DNA of 64,000 nucleotides, from NCBI RefSeq assembly GCF_947497285.1, contig NZ_CANMFT010000002.1, positions 248,001 to 312,000 of the forward strand, read 5' to 3'. Shown piece after piece: positions 36,122 to 43,834 of this stretch (positions are counted from its first letter, which is position 1; the number at the start of each line of letters is the position of its first letter). This DNA is from an uncultured Aliiroseovarius sp. GTDB taxonomy: Bacteria > Pseudomonadota > Alphaproteobacteria > Rhodobacterales > Rhodobacteraceae. The notes below the pieces were generated by a model that was not told where the DNA came from, made no database searches, and saw nothing but the letters and a program-made list of their open reading frames with translations. The translations under genes and the position numbers were made by a program.

Positions 36122-37785
36122 TGAGCAGTATGGGACAGGCCGCTGAGAGCGGCAACGAAGGCTTGCACCTCGATACGACCGGCGACACCGACTGGGCGAC
36201 GTATCAGCCTCCCGGCAACTCCTGGGACTTGGGAACGGGGCTGAACTTGCTTGGCATCGCCCGGCAGGCGCGGCAGGCGATTGCGGTTGCTGCACCGGAA
36301 GCCCCCGAACTGACCCCGGAGCAGGAAGCGGAAGCACGCAAGAAGGCACGGGCGTCCATCGGGATCTTCTGGGACGACGGGGCGCACGCTGCACCACGGC
36401 GGCGCAAGGTGACCACGCTGCGCCCGCCCACGCCCGCGCCACTGGACTGGCCGCCGGGGTTCGCCGGTGAAATCGCCCGCTACATGCACGGCGCTGCGCT
36501 GCGTCCGGTGAAGGAAGTGGCGGTCGTCGGGACGCTCGGTCTGTTGGCTGGCATTTGCGGTCGTCAGTGGCATATCCCTGAATCGGGTCTCAACCTGTAT
36601 CTGGTCCTCGTCGCTCGGTCTGCCATTGGTAAGGAAGCAATGCACAGCGGCATCAGCAAGATCGTTGCGACGTGCCGGAAGATGGACCCGCACATTCGGG
36701 AGTGCGCTGACTTCACCGAGTATGCGTCTGGGCCTGCCCTGATTAAGGCGCTCGTCAACAACCCTTGCTTCGTCAACGTCAGCGGCGAGCTTGGCAGGAA
36801 GTTCAAGCAACTGGCCGAGGACAGCCGCAACGGCCCCCTGCAATCGCTCCGCACCCAGTGGACCAACCTCTATGCGAAGTCCGCCCCGACCTCGGTGGCC
36901 GGGGGCCTCAGCTACAGCGCTACCGACAACAATGTCGAATCCATCTTCGGTGCCAGCTACAGCCTTGTTGGCGAAACCACGCCCGGGACGTTCCTCGAAT
37001 CCCTCACCACGGGGATGATGGAAGACGGGTTCATGTCGAGGTTCACGATCATCGAGTATAGCGGCGAGCGACCGCCCAAGAACCTGTCGCCTGCCAAGGA
37101 GCCGCCGCATCAGCTCGTGCAGTCAGTGCTGAACCTCATGTCGATGTCGTCCCTGATGGAACAGCGGGACCTCTACCACCTCGTGCAGCGAACGCCAGCG
37201 GCGGCCGTGGAGCTGGAACTGTTCGATGCCGACGTGTGCGACCCTCTCATTGAGGCGTGCGGCAGCGACGAGTCACGCCGCCAGATGTGGAACCGGGCGG
37301 GCCTCAAGGTGCTGCGTATTGCAGCGCTGCTGGCGGTCGCTGACAGCTACGGCACGCGCGCACCGCTCATCACCCTCGCGCACGCGCGGTGGGCCATCAA
37401 CCTTGTGCTGCGCGACACGGCAGCCTTCACCAAGCGGCTTGATGGTGGCGATGTTGGCAGCGGTGACGATGCACGGGAGCGCAAGCTGGTCGGTATGCTC
37501 ACGGAATACCTGCTCAACGAGGTGCCGGAGAGCTACAAGGTGCCTGACTCCATGCGGCAGAACAGCATTGTCCCGCGGAACTACCTGCAAGTGAGAACGG
37601 CCAAGGCCGCTGCCTTCTATAACCACAAGCTGGGCGCAACCCGCGCACTGGAAGAGTGCATCGCTTCTATGATTGGCAACGGCTACCTTATGGAAGTTGC
37701 CAAGGACAAGGTAGTTGATGCCTACGGCTTTCACGGTAAAGCGTTTCGCGTTATTCGCCTCCCGGACTATGACCACATGAACTAG
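36121..37785 (+). CDS. DUF3987 (YfjI-like) helicase/primase-associated protein
   Basis: Protein of 554 residues. The centre matches DUF3987: VGTLGLLAGICGRQWHIPESGLNLYLVLVARSAIGKEAM, where the ATP-loop is degenerate (ARSAIGKEA, about residues 165-172, lacking the first Gly and with Glu in place of Ser/Thr). The following VSGELGRKFKQLAEDSR, TPGTFLESLTTGMMEDGFMSRF and GLKVLRIAALLAVADSY also fit that family, found in satellites and islands as a replication ATPase. The C-terminal 100 residues may be a winged helix. An AT-rich iteron-like region directly follows, consistent with a replication role; activity is uncertain. Confidence 0.8.
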   Translation: MSSMGQAAESGNEGLHLDTTGDTDWATYQPPGNSWDLGTGLNLLGIARQARQAIAVAAPEAPELTPEQEAEARKKARASIGIFWDDGAHAAPRRRKVTTLRPPTPAPLDWPPGFAGEIARYMHGAALRPVKEVAVVGTLGLLAGICGRQWHIPESGLNLYLVLVARSAIGKEAMHSGISKIVATCRKMDPHIRECADFTEYASGPALIKALVNNPCFVNVSGELGRKFKQLAEDSRNGPLQSLRTQWTNLYAKSAPTSVAGGLSYSATDNNVESIFGASYSLVGETTPGTFLESLTTGMMEDGFMSRFTIIEYSGERPPKNLSPAKEPPHQLVQSVLNLMSMSSLMEQRDLYHLVQRTPAAAVELELFDADVCDPLIEACGSDESRRQMWNRAGLKVLRIAALLAVADSYGTRAPLITLAHARWAINLVLRDTAAFTKRLDGGDVGSGDDARERKLVGMLTEYLLNEVPESYKVPDSMRQNSIVPRNYLQVRTAKAAAFYNHKLGATRALEECIASMIGNGYLMEVAKDKVVDAYGFHGKAFRVIRLPDYDHMN

Positions 37786-37800
37786 CTCTGCTGCCAGCCG

Positions 37801-37988
37801 CAGTAATTATTACCGTGGCTGGCTAATTTGAATCGGGAAGGGAAACAAACACTTACCTATAAAATTACTCAAATTACTATATTACCATTGGTTATGCTGT
37901 TCTCTCCATTACATAGGGTGGCCTCTGCCTTACGAGCGGTAAAGGGTATAAGAGTAATGCAGTAATGCTGCTAATTTGGTAATTTCGG
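37801..37988 (+). repeat. AT-rich iteron-like region, candidate replication origin
   Basis: The 333 bases after the DUF3987 gene carry no gene but hold repeated RGTAAT/ATTACY hexamers: AGTAATTATTACC at 37802; three near-tandem 9-mers AAATTACTC, AAATTACTA, TATTACCAT at 37862-37888; two tandem AGTAATGC at 37953-37968; and GGTAATTT at 37979. Sets on the left and right are inverted relative to each other. A short inverted repeat GCATAT-N5-ATATGC lies near 38005. The AT content contrasts with the neighbours. Origin function is inferred. Confidence 0.5.
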
Positions 37989-38118
37989 TCAGTTCAGCCG
38001 ACCCGCATATTCCGTATATGCCCGCCAGCATTTGCTAAACGGGCGTAAACAGGCGGGAATGGGTCAGGTCGGCATGTGGTTATCGGGAGCCGCCTAGCCG
38101 GTTGCTAGCCTCGAACAG

Positions 38119-39207
38119 TCATTCGCCCGCTTCACCCTCGTCCGCGTCATCGTCTGGTGCGTCGTTTGCCTTGTCCTCGATCAGTAGCTGTGTGGCAGCC
38201 TTGAGCGTGCGCATCTCTTCGACGTTCTCGGTGATCGTATTGATGGCTTCAGCTACCGCATCGTCCAACTCCTCGTCATCTGCGGGCTCGGGCGGGGGCA
38301 ACATATCCACCTCACCGCCTTTGGACGTGAACCGAAACATCTTTTCGATGGACTTCTTGAGCGCGTTCTCAACGTCGCCTGCAATGCGCGCGCCGATCTT
38401 CTCTTTGACCAGTTCGAGGGCGTCTTGAACGCCACCATCCTCGACACTCTTGCGCCGCGCGAGGAGCACTCGCTCGACCTCAGCATCCGCCACCTTACGC
38501 ATTTTCCAGTCTTGGAGAGTATGCGCAATCTCCATGGACGATTTCACCGTGGAAGCAATTTGCTTCATAATTAGGGCGATGATGGTCGCCACAGTGAGAG
38601 TCGTTCCAAGGACGATAATCAGTGAGCCTGTGGTCGCCCCCTTTACTTCAACATCCTCTGGCCGCTCACCTGCCGCCATCGCCAAGCCACGAGAGATATC
38701 ATACCATTCGGCGGACCACTTTTTGAGCTGGGTCACGTTTTCGATCTCGACAGCATCCTTGAAGCGGACGCGAACCGTCACCTTGTCGGATGCCTCGTAG
38801 TCCGGTTCGCCTGTGATGCCGACTGCGGATAGCGACTGACGCGTCTGCTTGAATTGTTGGAGTGCGCTGTCAAGGCGCTGCTTGGCCTTGCGAATGTCAG
38901 CGGCGGCACTGGCTGGATCGTAGTTGCCTTCCTTCACGGTGCGTTCAACGAAGCGCCAGCCCTTCTCGCCGAGCAGGTCGCCGACTTCCATGTCGTCCAA
39001 GAGGTCAGTCTGTTGATAGCTCAATTGCGATACGGGCATGTCGAGCAGGGCTTGCTGCACGGCGTCCAGGTGCTCACGTAGTGGCACCTTGTTCCCGTTG
39101 GTCGCATTTTGCTCCATCGAACTAGCCAACTGTTCATAGACCGACATAGCCGGGTTCACGTGCTCGTTCATCCAATTGGCCAGCCCAACAAGCTCATTAA
39201 CGTCCAT
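38119..39207 (-). CDS. Uncharacterised membrane-anchored protein with acidic tail
   Basis: Protein of 362 residues that I do not recognise as a named family. About residues 1-130 are helical and polar, residues 143-190 form a beta/alpha region (VTVRVRFKDAVEIENVTQLKKWSAEWYDISRGLA), residues 193-215 are one transmembrane helix (SLIIVLGTTLTVATIIALIMKQI), then a long amphipathic helix, and the last 22 residues are almost all acidic. Proteins with a similar central stretch occur in variable regions of other genomes. It is the only larger gene on the minus strand of the island, in a cargo position; a defence role is possible but unproven. Confidence 0.6.
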   Translation of the reverse strand: MDVNELVGLANWMNEHVNPAMSVYEQLASSMEQNATNGNKVPLREHLDAVQQALLDMPVSQLSYQQTDLLDDMEVGDLLGEKGWRFVERTVKEGNYDPASAAADIRKAKQRLDSALQQFKQTRQSLSAVGITGEPDYEASDKVTVRVRFKDAVEIENVTQLKKWSAEWYDISRGLAMAAGERPEDVEVKGATTGSLIIVLGTTLTVATIIALIMKQIASTVKSSMEIAHTLQDWKMRKVADAEVERVLLARRKSVEDGGVQDALELVKEKIGARIAGDVENALKKSIEKMFRFTSKGGEVDMLPPPEPADDEELDDAVAEAINTITENVEEMRTLKAATQLLIEDKANDAPDDDADEGEAGE

Positions 39208-39433
39208 GCAATTCCCTCATCAATTTCGTGCTTCAATTCTCACTGTGAACAATTCGACTGGCAAGAGCCGCCCGCGAACCCCTGTTCCATTTAGCATCGA
39301 CGGTGACGACCGGGCTAGTCCAAAGGGAGTGACGGGAGCGCACACAGCGGCAGCACAGCCGCGCTCATGCAAACGGGCCGGGGTAGCACCCGGCCCGTGG
39401 CTGTTGTCGCTGTAGCCCGGCGGCTAGCGAGCG

Positions 39434-39736
39434 CTACTCGGCAGCTATGGCCACACCTCCCTCCCGGCGAGCCTGTATAGCCTCGATCCGCTCCCGGAAG
39501 CTCGGGCTTGCCCATACCGCCTCCACCACCGGCTTGAGCGCCGCCAACCTGCGGGCGGGCTTGCACGCGGCCAGCGCGCGTATGCGCCCGGCCCGTGCCT
39601 GCGCCAGCAGCGCAGCACCATCCGCCGGGGCTGGTGTTGGCATGTCGGTGCGCCATTCCGCGCGAAGGTAGAGAGGCAGCGGTTTCGGGCGTGCCGGGCG
39701 GATGCTGCGCGGCTTCACTGTGGTCATGTCGTTCAT
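39434..39736 (-). CDS. Small hypothetical protein of the island
   Basis: Protein of 100 residues, rich in Arg, Ala and Pro, with no recognised domain. The start ATG 39736 is chosen because GGGGGAAG sits five bases upstream; ATG 39751 is also in frame but lacks that spacing. The sequence from about residue 45 (LLAQARAGRIRALAACK...AVWASPSFRERIEAIQARR) is predicted helical. It lies between the membrane protein and the divergent operon at 39951. Function unknown. Confidence 0.5.
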   Translation of the reverse strand: MNDMTTVKPRSIRPARPKPLPLYLRAEWRTDMPTPAPADGAALLAQARAGRIRALAACKPARRLAALKPVVEAVWASPSFRERIEAIQARREGGVAIAAE

Positions 39737-39826
39737 GTCTGCTTCCCCCATAAGTTACAGACACCCCAAGCCCGACACTTCACCCCGAGGGCGCAAGCGA
39801 AAAGTGCCGACAGGCTCGACCCACTT

Positions 39827-39857
39827 ACTTGGAATATGGGGCATTTCGTATCCAAGT
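39827..39857. promoter_or_regulatory. Inverted repeat, candidate operator
   Basis: ACTTGGA-N17-TCCAAGT is a perfect 7-bp inverted repeat centred in the 199-bp gap between divergent genes (39434-39736 minus and 39951 plus). Position fits an operator or promoter element for the unknown operon; no regulator is assigned. Confidence 0.4.
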
Positions 39858-39950
39858 GCATGATTTCGTTGCTGAACTTCGCGAAGAACAGGTAGCGTCC
39901 TAGCCTATGGGGAGCCGCAACAGGCTTCCCTCAGGCATCAAGAGGACAAC

Positions 39951-40694
39951 ATGGCAGACGTTGATACGAGGGTTCCGCTGAGCCTTCACCCCGACAACAT
40001 CACATCTATGAGCGACGTGGACGACGATACGCGCGTCTTCGTCAATCCCGCCGCAGAGGCGCTGGAGGCGGCCCACACCTACCTAGGCTCGATCTATGAC
40101 GTTCGGGAGGCCGCGTTTTCCGACCCGACGTTGACCGAGCCTGCCGCGCTGCTCAAGACCGACGACCACGCAATGGCGAAGCTGGAGGCCGTCACGCGCA
40201 AGCTCGACGGCACACTTGCCGCGATGGGCAAGACCATCAAGGCCTACGAGGCGCAACTGGTCGCCCCAGTGAAGGAGAAGGCTGGAGCGGTCGTCAGCAC
40301 CGAAATCCGGGCGCACCTGAAGGTCGCCCCGAACCGTATCGACCTCGTGCGGCAGGCGATCAAGAACGGCGACGACGAGGTGGCATGTGCTGCACTTGGC
40401 GGGCCTGCGATGCTGTCGGGCCTGACGCCCGAAATCCACAGCGTCCTCCTGCGCGAGTATCACGAAGTGCGGCAGCCAGTCGTGGCGAAGCGCGTCCGCG
40501 CGATGACCGCTGCCCGCGACTACCTCGAAATCAACGGACCTCGCGTCCTGAAAGAGGCGATCCGCGCGGTGGGCGGTGTCCAAGTCCCCATCCCCGGCCC
40601 GGACGGCAAGACCGTCGGTTTCCGCACCGAAGGACCGGATGCCTACCGGCGGAAACGCAACGCCTCCGCCAAAGTCTACCGGAAGCACGCCTGA
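39951..40694 (+). CDS. Unknown island protein, first gene of operon
   Basis: Protein of 247 residues, no recognised family. Mostly helical; notable parts are DDHAMAKLEAVTRKLDGTLAAMGKTIKAYEAQLVAPVKEKAG, which looks like a coiled coil (about residues 70-112), and RVLKEAIRAVGGVQVPIPGPDGKTVGFRTEGPDAYRRKRNASAKVYRK at the basic C-terminus. GAGGA lies upstream of the ATG. It leads a run of tightly spaced genes to 42419. Structural or packaging roles would fit a satellite, but nothing in the sequence proves it. Confidence 0.65.
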   Translation: MADVDTRVPLSLHPDNITSMSDVDDDTRVFVNPAAEALEAAHTYLGSIYDVREAAFSDPTLTEPAALLKTDDHAMAKLEAVTRKLDGTLAAMGKTIKAYEAQLVAPVKEKAGAVVSTEIRAHLKVAPNRIDLVRQAIKNGDDEVACAALGGPAMLSGLTPEIHSVLLREYHEVRQPVVAKRVRAMTAARDYLEINGPRVLKEAIRAVGGVQVPIPGPDGKTVGFRTEGPDAYRRKRNASAKVYRKHA

Positions 40695-40714
40695 CCCCTG
40701 AACCGAAACTGTTG

Positions 40715-41197
40715 ATGCAGGTGCCAATGGCAGACGTAATCAAACCTAGCTGGATGGAAGGCTTCGTGCCTGATCCTGCCCCGCCCGGCGGTCGCTGGCC
40801 CAAGGGGGTCAGCGGCAACCCTGCCGGACGCCCGAAGGGATCGCTCAGCAAGAGCGACAAGATCGCCCGCGCTCTGAACGAGGAAGGTCTGGACGTTGTG
40901 CGCGTCGTGCTGGACGCGGCAAAGGCTGGCGATATGACGGCCTGTGGTCATGTCCTCAACCGCATCGCGCCAAACCTGCGCAGCAAGTCGCAGACGGTCG
41001 AGTTCGACTTCGACCCCGAAGCGCCGATGACGAAGCAGATCGAGGCGGTGCTGGCCGGTGTCGCTGCCGGTCAGGTGCCCCCGGACGTGGGGCAGCAGAT
41101 CATTTCCGCCATCGGCACGTTGAACGAAGCCCGCCTGACCGAGGAACTGGCGCAGGAGCTGGAAGCGCTGAAACGAGACCGCGAGGGGGGCCGATGA
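40715..41197 (+). CDS. DUF5681-containing phage-type protein
   Basis: Protein of 160 residues. The N-terminal RWPKGVSGNPAGRPKGS (about residues 27-43) is the DUF5681 motif, usually found in small phage proteins next to terminase genes. The remainder is helical (SKSDKIARALNEEGLDVVRVV... ; EELAQELEALKRDREGG). Two in-frame ATGs, 40715 and 40727, are possible; the longer reading is given. No terminase is adjacent here, which is unusual. Stop overlaps the next start (ATGA). Confidence 0.75.
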   Translation: MQVPMADVIKPSWMEGFVPDPAPPGGRWPKGVSGNPAGRPKGSLSKSDKIARALNEEGLDVVRVVLDAAKAGDMTACGHVLNRIAPNLRSKSQTVEFDFDPEAPMTKQIEAVLAGVAAGQVPPDVGQQIISAIGTLNEARLTEELAQELEALKRDREGGR

Positions 41198-41550
41198 GCT
41201 ACATCGAGACCAAACGGAACCAAGTGCATGTCGGCAGACCGCTGGCGACGGATACGGTTGTGGCCACATTCCTGCACGGCAGCACCGGGCCGCGCCGCCT
41301 GCTCTGCGTCCAGCCGCTCGCCAACTACCAGCGCGCCGTCAACTGGGCGCTGTCGATGGCAGACTACATGGCCGGTCCAATCGAACTGCTACCCTACGAG
41401 AGCGAGGAAGCGCTGGAACACGCGATCTTCATGTCCGAGGTCCACAACCTCACCTTTGCATCCGACGACCCCGAGGTGCGGCGGGATGCCCGTGAGCTGT
41501 TCCTGTCGCTGGCGGATTGGCCGACCATCAGGGAGCGGAGAAAGCAATGA
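41194..41550 (+). CDS. Unknown island protein, 118 residues
   Basis: No recognised family. Mixed alpha/beta composition with GSTGPRRLLCVQPLANYQRAVNWALSMADYM near the centre and a polar helical C-terminus. Starts inside the DUF5681 stop (ATGA) and overlaps the following gene the same way, so translation is coupled. Function unknown. Confidence 0.6.
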   Translation: MSYIETKRNQVHVGRPLATDTVVATFLHGSTGPRRLLCVQPLANYQRAVNWALSMADYMAGPIELLPYESEEALEHAIFMSEVHNLTFASDDPEVRRDARELFLSLADWPTIRERRKQ

Positions 41551-41822
41551 GACGACCCGCACCGAGCATTCCATTCTCAAACGCACGACCTGTCGAATAT
41601 GACCACAGTGACGGTGGCGCCATCACCTATGCCAACGGGCGGGCCTATCGCCGCGAGACCTCGCGCCACGACCCAGACAACACCATTACGCCCGACGAGC
41701 AGAAGGTGCTTCGCCAGCACCAGTTGGAGGCGGCCCAAGATCGGCAAGCCCGCAGTGACGCGAACCTCGCTGCCGCGTTGCGCCTCGGTGAAGCGTTGCG
41801 CGTGCTGAAGGGCGAGGGTTGA
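41547..41822 (+). CDS. Unknown island protein, 91 residues
   Basis: Small polar protein. The N-terminus is Pro/Arg-rich (RRPAPSIPFSNARPVEYDH) and the C-terminal half is a single predicted amphipathic helix (PDEQKVLRQHQLEAAQDRQARSDANLAAALRLGEALRVL). Starts in an ATGA overlap with the previous gene. No recognised family. Confidence 0.55.
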   Translation: MRRPAPSIPFSNARPVEYDHSDGGAITYANGRAYRRETSRHDPDNTITPDEQKVLRQHQLEAAQDRQARSDANLAAALRLGEALRVLKGEG

Positions 41823-41826
41823 CCAC

Positions 41827-42054
41827 ATGCCAAGCGCCCGCCACCTCCTCCGTCAGGCCAAGACGCTGAAGGATGCGCGTGACAACCATCCTATCGCGCG
41901 GTTCGGGACACCCGAGTTCGAGGCGGAGTTCCGGGACTCGGTTGAAGCGAACAACCTCGACCGCACCGACATGTTCGGGGAGAACGGCACGGGCGGGGTG
42001 CTGGCCTGCCTCAAGCGGTGGGCGCGCGATGAGGTATGGCGCTTGTGGCGATGA
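41827..42054 (+). CDS. Unknown island protein, 75 residues
   Basis: Small protein starting four bases after the previous stop and overlapping the next gene. It has two helical segments and a Trp-rich end (CLKRWARDEVWRLWR). No recognised family; its place in the operon is the main support. Confidence 0.5.
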   Translation: MPSARHLLRQAKTLKDARDNHPIARFGTPEFEAEFRDSVEANNLDRTDMFGENGTGGVLACLKRWARDEVWRLWR

Positions 42055-42419
42055 CGGACGAGCCAGAGTGGCTGGTGCGCTGGCACCGGGGCGAGCCGCC
42101 GCTACAGCCGCCCCCACAGCCGCAGGCCGCACCGGGCCAAGGGGGTAAGGGCGGCACCCGCAAAGCCCGCGCTGCAAACGGCGCTGGTAGGGAGGCCTCG
42201 GGGTTCAGGGAACCGAGGTTTGAGGCTTGGCGCTTCGACGGATGCAAGCGACGGGAACCTGTCCTCGACCTTGACCACAACCCGCCGCGCGTCGTCCGCA
42301 TGGTCGGCTGGCGCGTGTGCATGAAGTGCTCGACGCGATTCTGGTCTGACGATGTGGTCAGGGTGAGGATGTGCGACGAGTGCAAAGCGCCCCCGAAGGG
42401 GCACAGACGCAGCCAATAA
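42051..42419 (+). CDS. Zinc-ribbon protein, last gene of island operon
   Basis: Protein of 122 residues with a clear Cys4 zinc ribbon: Cys90-x2-Cys93 (WRVCMKCSTRFWS) and Cys108-x2-Cys111 (RMCDECKAP), preceded by a Pro/Gln/Gly-rich low-complexity stretch. ATG 42051 overlaps the previous stop. Such ribbons bind nucleic acid or partners; no more can be said. A hairpin terminator follows at 42542. Confidence 0.6.
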   Translation: MTDEPEWLVRWHRGEPPLQPPPQPQAAPGQGGKGGTRKARAANGAGREASGFREPRFEAWRFDGCKRREPVLDLDHNPPRVVRMVGWRVCMKCSTRFWSDDVVRVRMCDECKAPPKGHRRSQ

Positions 42420-42541
42420 CCGCGTGATTGGAGTGGCCCACGAGGACGCGGCCTTGCCAGCCGCACGTCCTTGAGGAAACCGACGGACGTAAAACCATCG
42501 GGACCAGTCGGCGGCGGTGTTCCTTCGCTGCCCGAACCGAC

Positions 42542-42578
42542 AAGCGCCTCGCAGCATGGGTTGCGGGGCGCTTTTGCT
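42542..42578 (+). terminator. Terminator of the island operon
   Basis: AAGCGCCTCGCA and TTGCGGGGCGCTT form a long stem with one bulge, followed by TTTT. It closes the plus-strand operon; the remaining 42420-42541 has no gene. Confidence 0.7.
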
Positions 42579-42591
42579 GACTGCGCTATGA

Positions 42592-42626
42592 CTCGTGCTA
42601 GGCGGCTAGCATAGCGCTAGTACGAG
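42592..42626. repeat. Right-end inverted repeat with GCTAGCAT
   Basis: CTCGTGCTAG and CTAGTACGAG form a 10-bp inverted repeat with one mismatch. Inside it GCTAGCAT (42605-42612) matches the tandem repeat next to int. The site is about 62 bases inside the right att repeat and is a candidate integrase arm site. Confidence 0.45.
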
Positions 42627-42637
42627 CCGCCAATAGC

Positions 42638-42660
42638 AAAACAGCCCCGCGAGAGGGGCC
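42638..42660 (-). terminator. Element-borne terminator for tRNA-Asn
   Basis: On the minus strand GCCCC-N6-GGGGC is followed by TGTTTT, 30 bases after the tRNA CCA end. It replaces the original terminator that is now beyond the left repeat. Confidence 0.6.
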
Positions 42661-42687
42661 GCTTAAGTGCTTGCTATAGCTGGTAAA

Positions 42688-42735
42688 TTTGGCTCCGGCG
42701 GTAGGGATCGAACCTACGACCAATTGATTAACAGT
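42688..42735 (-). repeat. Right attachment repeat (within intact tRNA-Asn)
   Basis: Identical over 48 bases to 33483-33530. It covers the tRNA 3' half through the anticodon loop plus two bases past the CCA, which would be the recombination core region. Confidence 0.93.
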
Positions 42736-42764
42736 CAACTGCTCTACCGCTGAGCTACGCCGGA
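42690..42764 (-). tRNA. tRNA-Asn (GTT)
   Basis: Minus-strand cloverleaf: acceptor TCCGGCG pairs with CGCCGGA, D arm GCTCAGCGGTAGAGC, anticodon loop CTGTTAA with GTT, T arm GTAGG-TTCGATC-CCTAC, discriminator G and encoded CCA. All stems pair. The gene is intact because the element supplies the 3' half; upstream (right side) is host sequence. Confidence 0.95.
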
Positions 42765-42822
42765 ACATGAGGGGCGATATAGCAAGAGTGATTCAGGGCC
42801 GCAAGAGGGCTTGATGTTTTTT

Positions 42823-43746
42823 TCACGCGATCCGCAGGAATTCTGCACGAGCGTCAAGCTGTGGCCTCGCGGCGACGATTTCGCGGGTGGCCAGATCGAT
42901 TAGATGGGCGAAGACGTTGCGTTCGGCTGCGGGGATCAGGGCCTTCGGCGTTTCGGTATAGATTGCCTTGGTCAGGGTGGGGATGGTCGCGGGGCGGCCG
43001 TCGGACAGAAGGTCAAGAATGTTGGCTTCGCGTGACTTTCGATGGCCAATCAGCCACGCGATGCGGGCGGCGGGCGTGTCGATCGCGGCGCCATGTGCCG
43101 GATAATAGATCCGGTCGCGTCGTTGGGCGAGCTTTTGGCACGATGACATGAAAGCCGTCAGGTCTCCATCCGGCGGTGAAACCAATGAGCTGGCCCATCC
43201 CATGATGTGATCTCCTGTAAAAACAGCGTCTTGTGCGGTAAAGCTCAGGTGGTTGGAAAAGTGTCCGGGGGTCCAGATGGCCTCAACCTGACACCCGCCT
43301 GCGGTAAAGATTTCCCCATCCGACAGGTAGATATCGGGCCGAAACGCGGCATCGACGCCTTCGCCACCAGATGCAAGGCCGCGTGCGACAAGCTCTGTCA
43401 TCACCGCACTGCGCCCTGCGACGGCGTCCCCGAAGGCATGCACTTTGGCACCGGTCACCTCTGATAACGGGCCGGCCAGCGGGGAGTGGTCCAGATGGGA
43501 ATGCGTCACCAGAATTTGCGTGATCCGTTCGCCGCGCTCGAGCCCATCCAGAAGGGCGCGCAGGTGGGTCTTGTCTGCGGGGCCGGGGTCAATGACGGCC
43601 ACGTCGCCTTCGCCCAGAACGAACGTATTGGTGCCCCAATAGGTCATGGGCGAGGGGTTCGGAGCTATAATCCGGCGGATGCCCGGTTCCAGCTGTGACA
43701 TCACCCCGGCGGGCGGGCGGTCTTCCAAAACGTGATCGTGTGCCAT
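42823..43746 (-). CDS. Metallo-beta-lactamase-fold hydrolase
   Basis: Protein of 307 residues. The metal-binding signature VTHSHLDHSPLA (HxHxDH) and later TPGHFSNHLSF, FTGDHIMGW and YPAHGAAI supply the usual His/Asp ligands. The C-terminal 90 residues are a winged-helix-like tail typical of the LACTB2-type group, whose members include nucleases and thioesterases. ATG 43746 (MAHDHVLED) is preferred; MSQLEPG further in is possible. Divergent from the histidine kinase with 88 bp between starts. Substrate unknown. Confidence 0.88.
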   Translation of the reverse strand: MAHDHVLEDRPPAGVMSQLEPGIRRIIAPNPSPMTYWGTNTFVLGEGDVAVIDPGPADKTHLRALLDGLERGERITQILVTHSHLDHSPLAGPLSEVTGAKVHAFGDAVAGRSAVMTELVARGLASGGEGVDAAFRPDIYLSDGEIFTAGGCQVEAIWTPGHFSNHLSFTAQDAVFTGDHIMGWASSLVSPPDGDLTAFMSSCQKLAQRRDRIYYPAHGAAIDTPAARIAWLIGHRKSREANILDLLSDGRPATIPTLTKAIYTETPKALIPAAERNVFAHLIDLATREIVAARPQLDARAEFLRIA

Positions 43747-43834
43747 TGCAGCCTTCTTGCTGGCGAATCCTTTGCACAGTAAGGCCGCGCGCTCGCGGCT
43801 TGGCAAGCAAGCTGACGCGGCATAGGGTTCGCGC

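Larger units (their letters stand above)
33483..42735. mobile_element. Integrative element in tRNA-Asn, about 9.2 kb
   Basis: Flanked by perfect 48-bp direct repeats, one within an intact tRNA-Asn and the other a 3' fragment. Contents in order: tyrosine integrase, Cys/His zinc-binding protein (-), excisionase-like HTH, 57-residue ORF, DUF3987 helicase-like protein, iteron-like AT-rich region, membrane protein (-), small protein (-), and an operon of six small genes including a DUF5681 protein. No capsid, portal, terminase, relaxase or secretion gene is visible. The gene set suits a phage-satellite-like or minimal mobilisable element; it may depend on a helper for transfer. Boundaries are certain within the 48-bp repeats. 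Confidence 0.92.

Noticed and set aside
39315-39764. 149-codon minus-strand ORF in the island
   Set aside because: The overlapping 100-residue frame has a better ribosome site and more protein-like composition.
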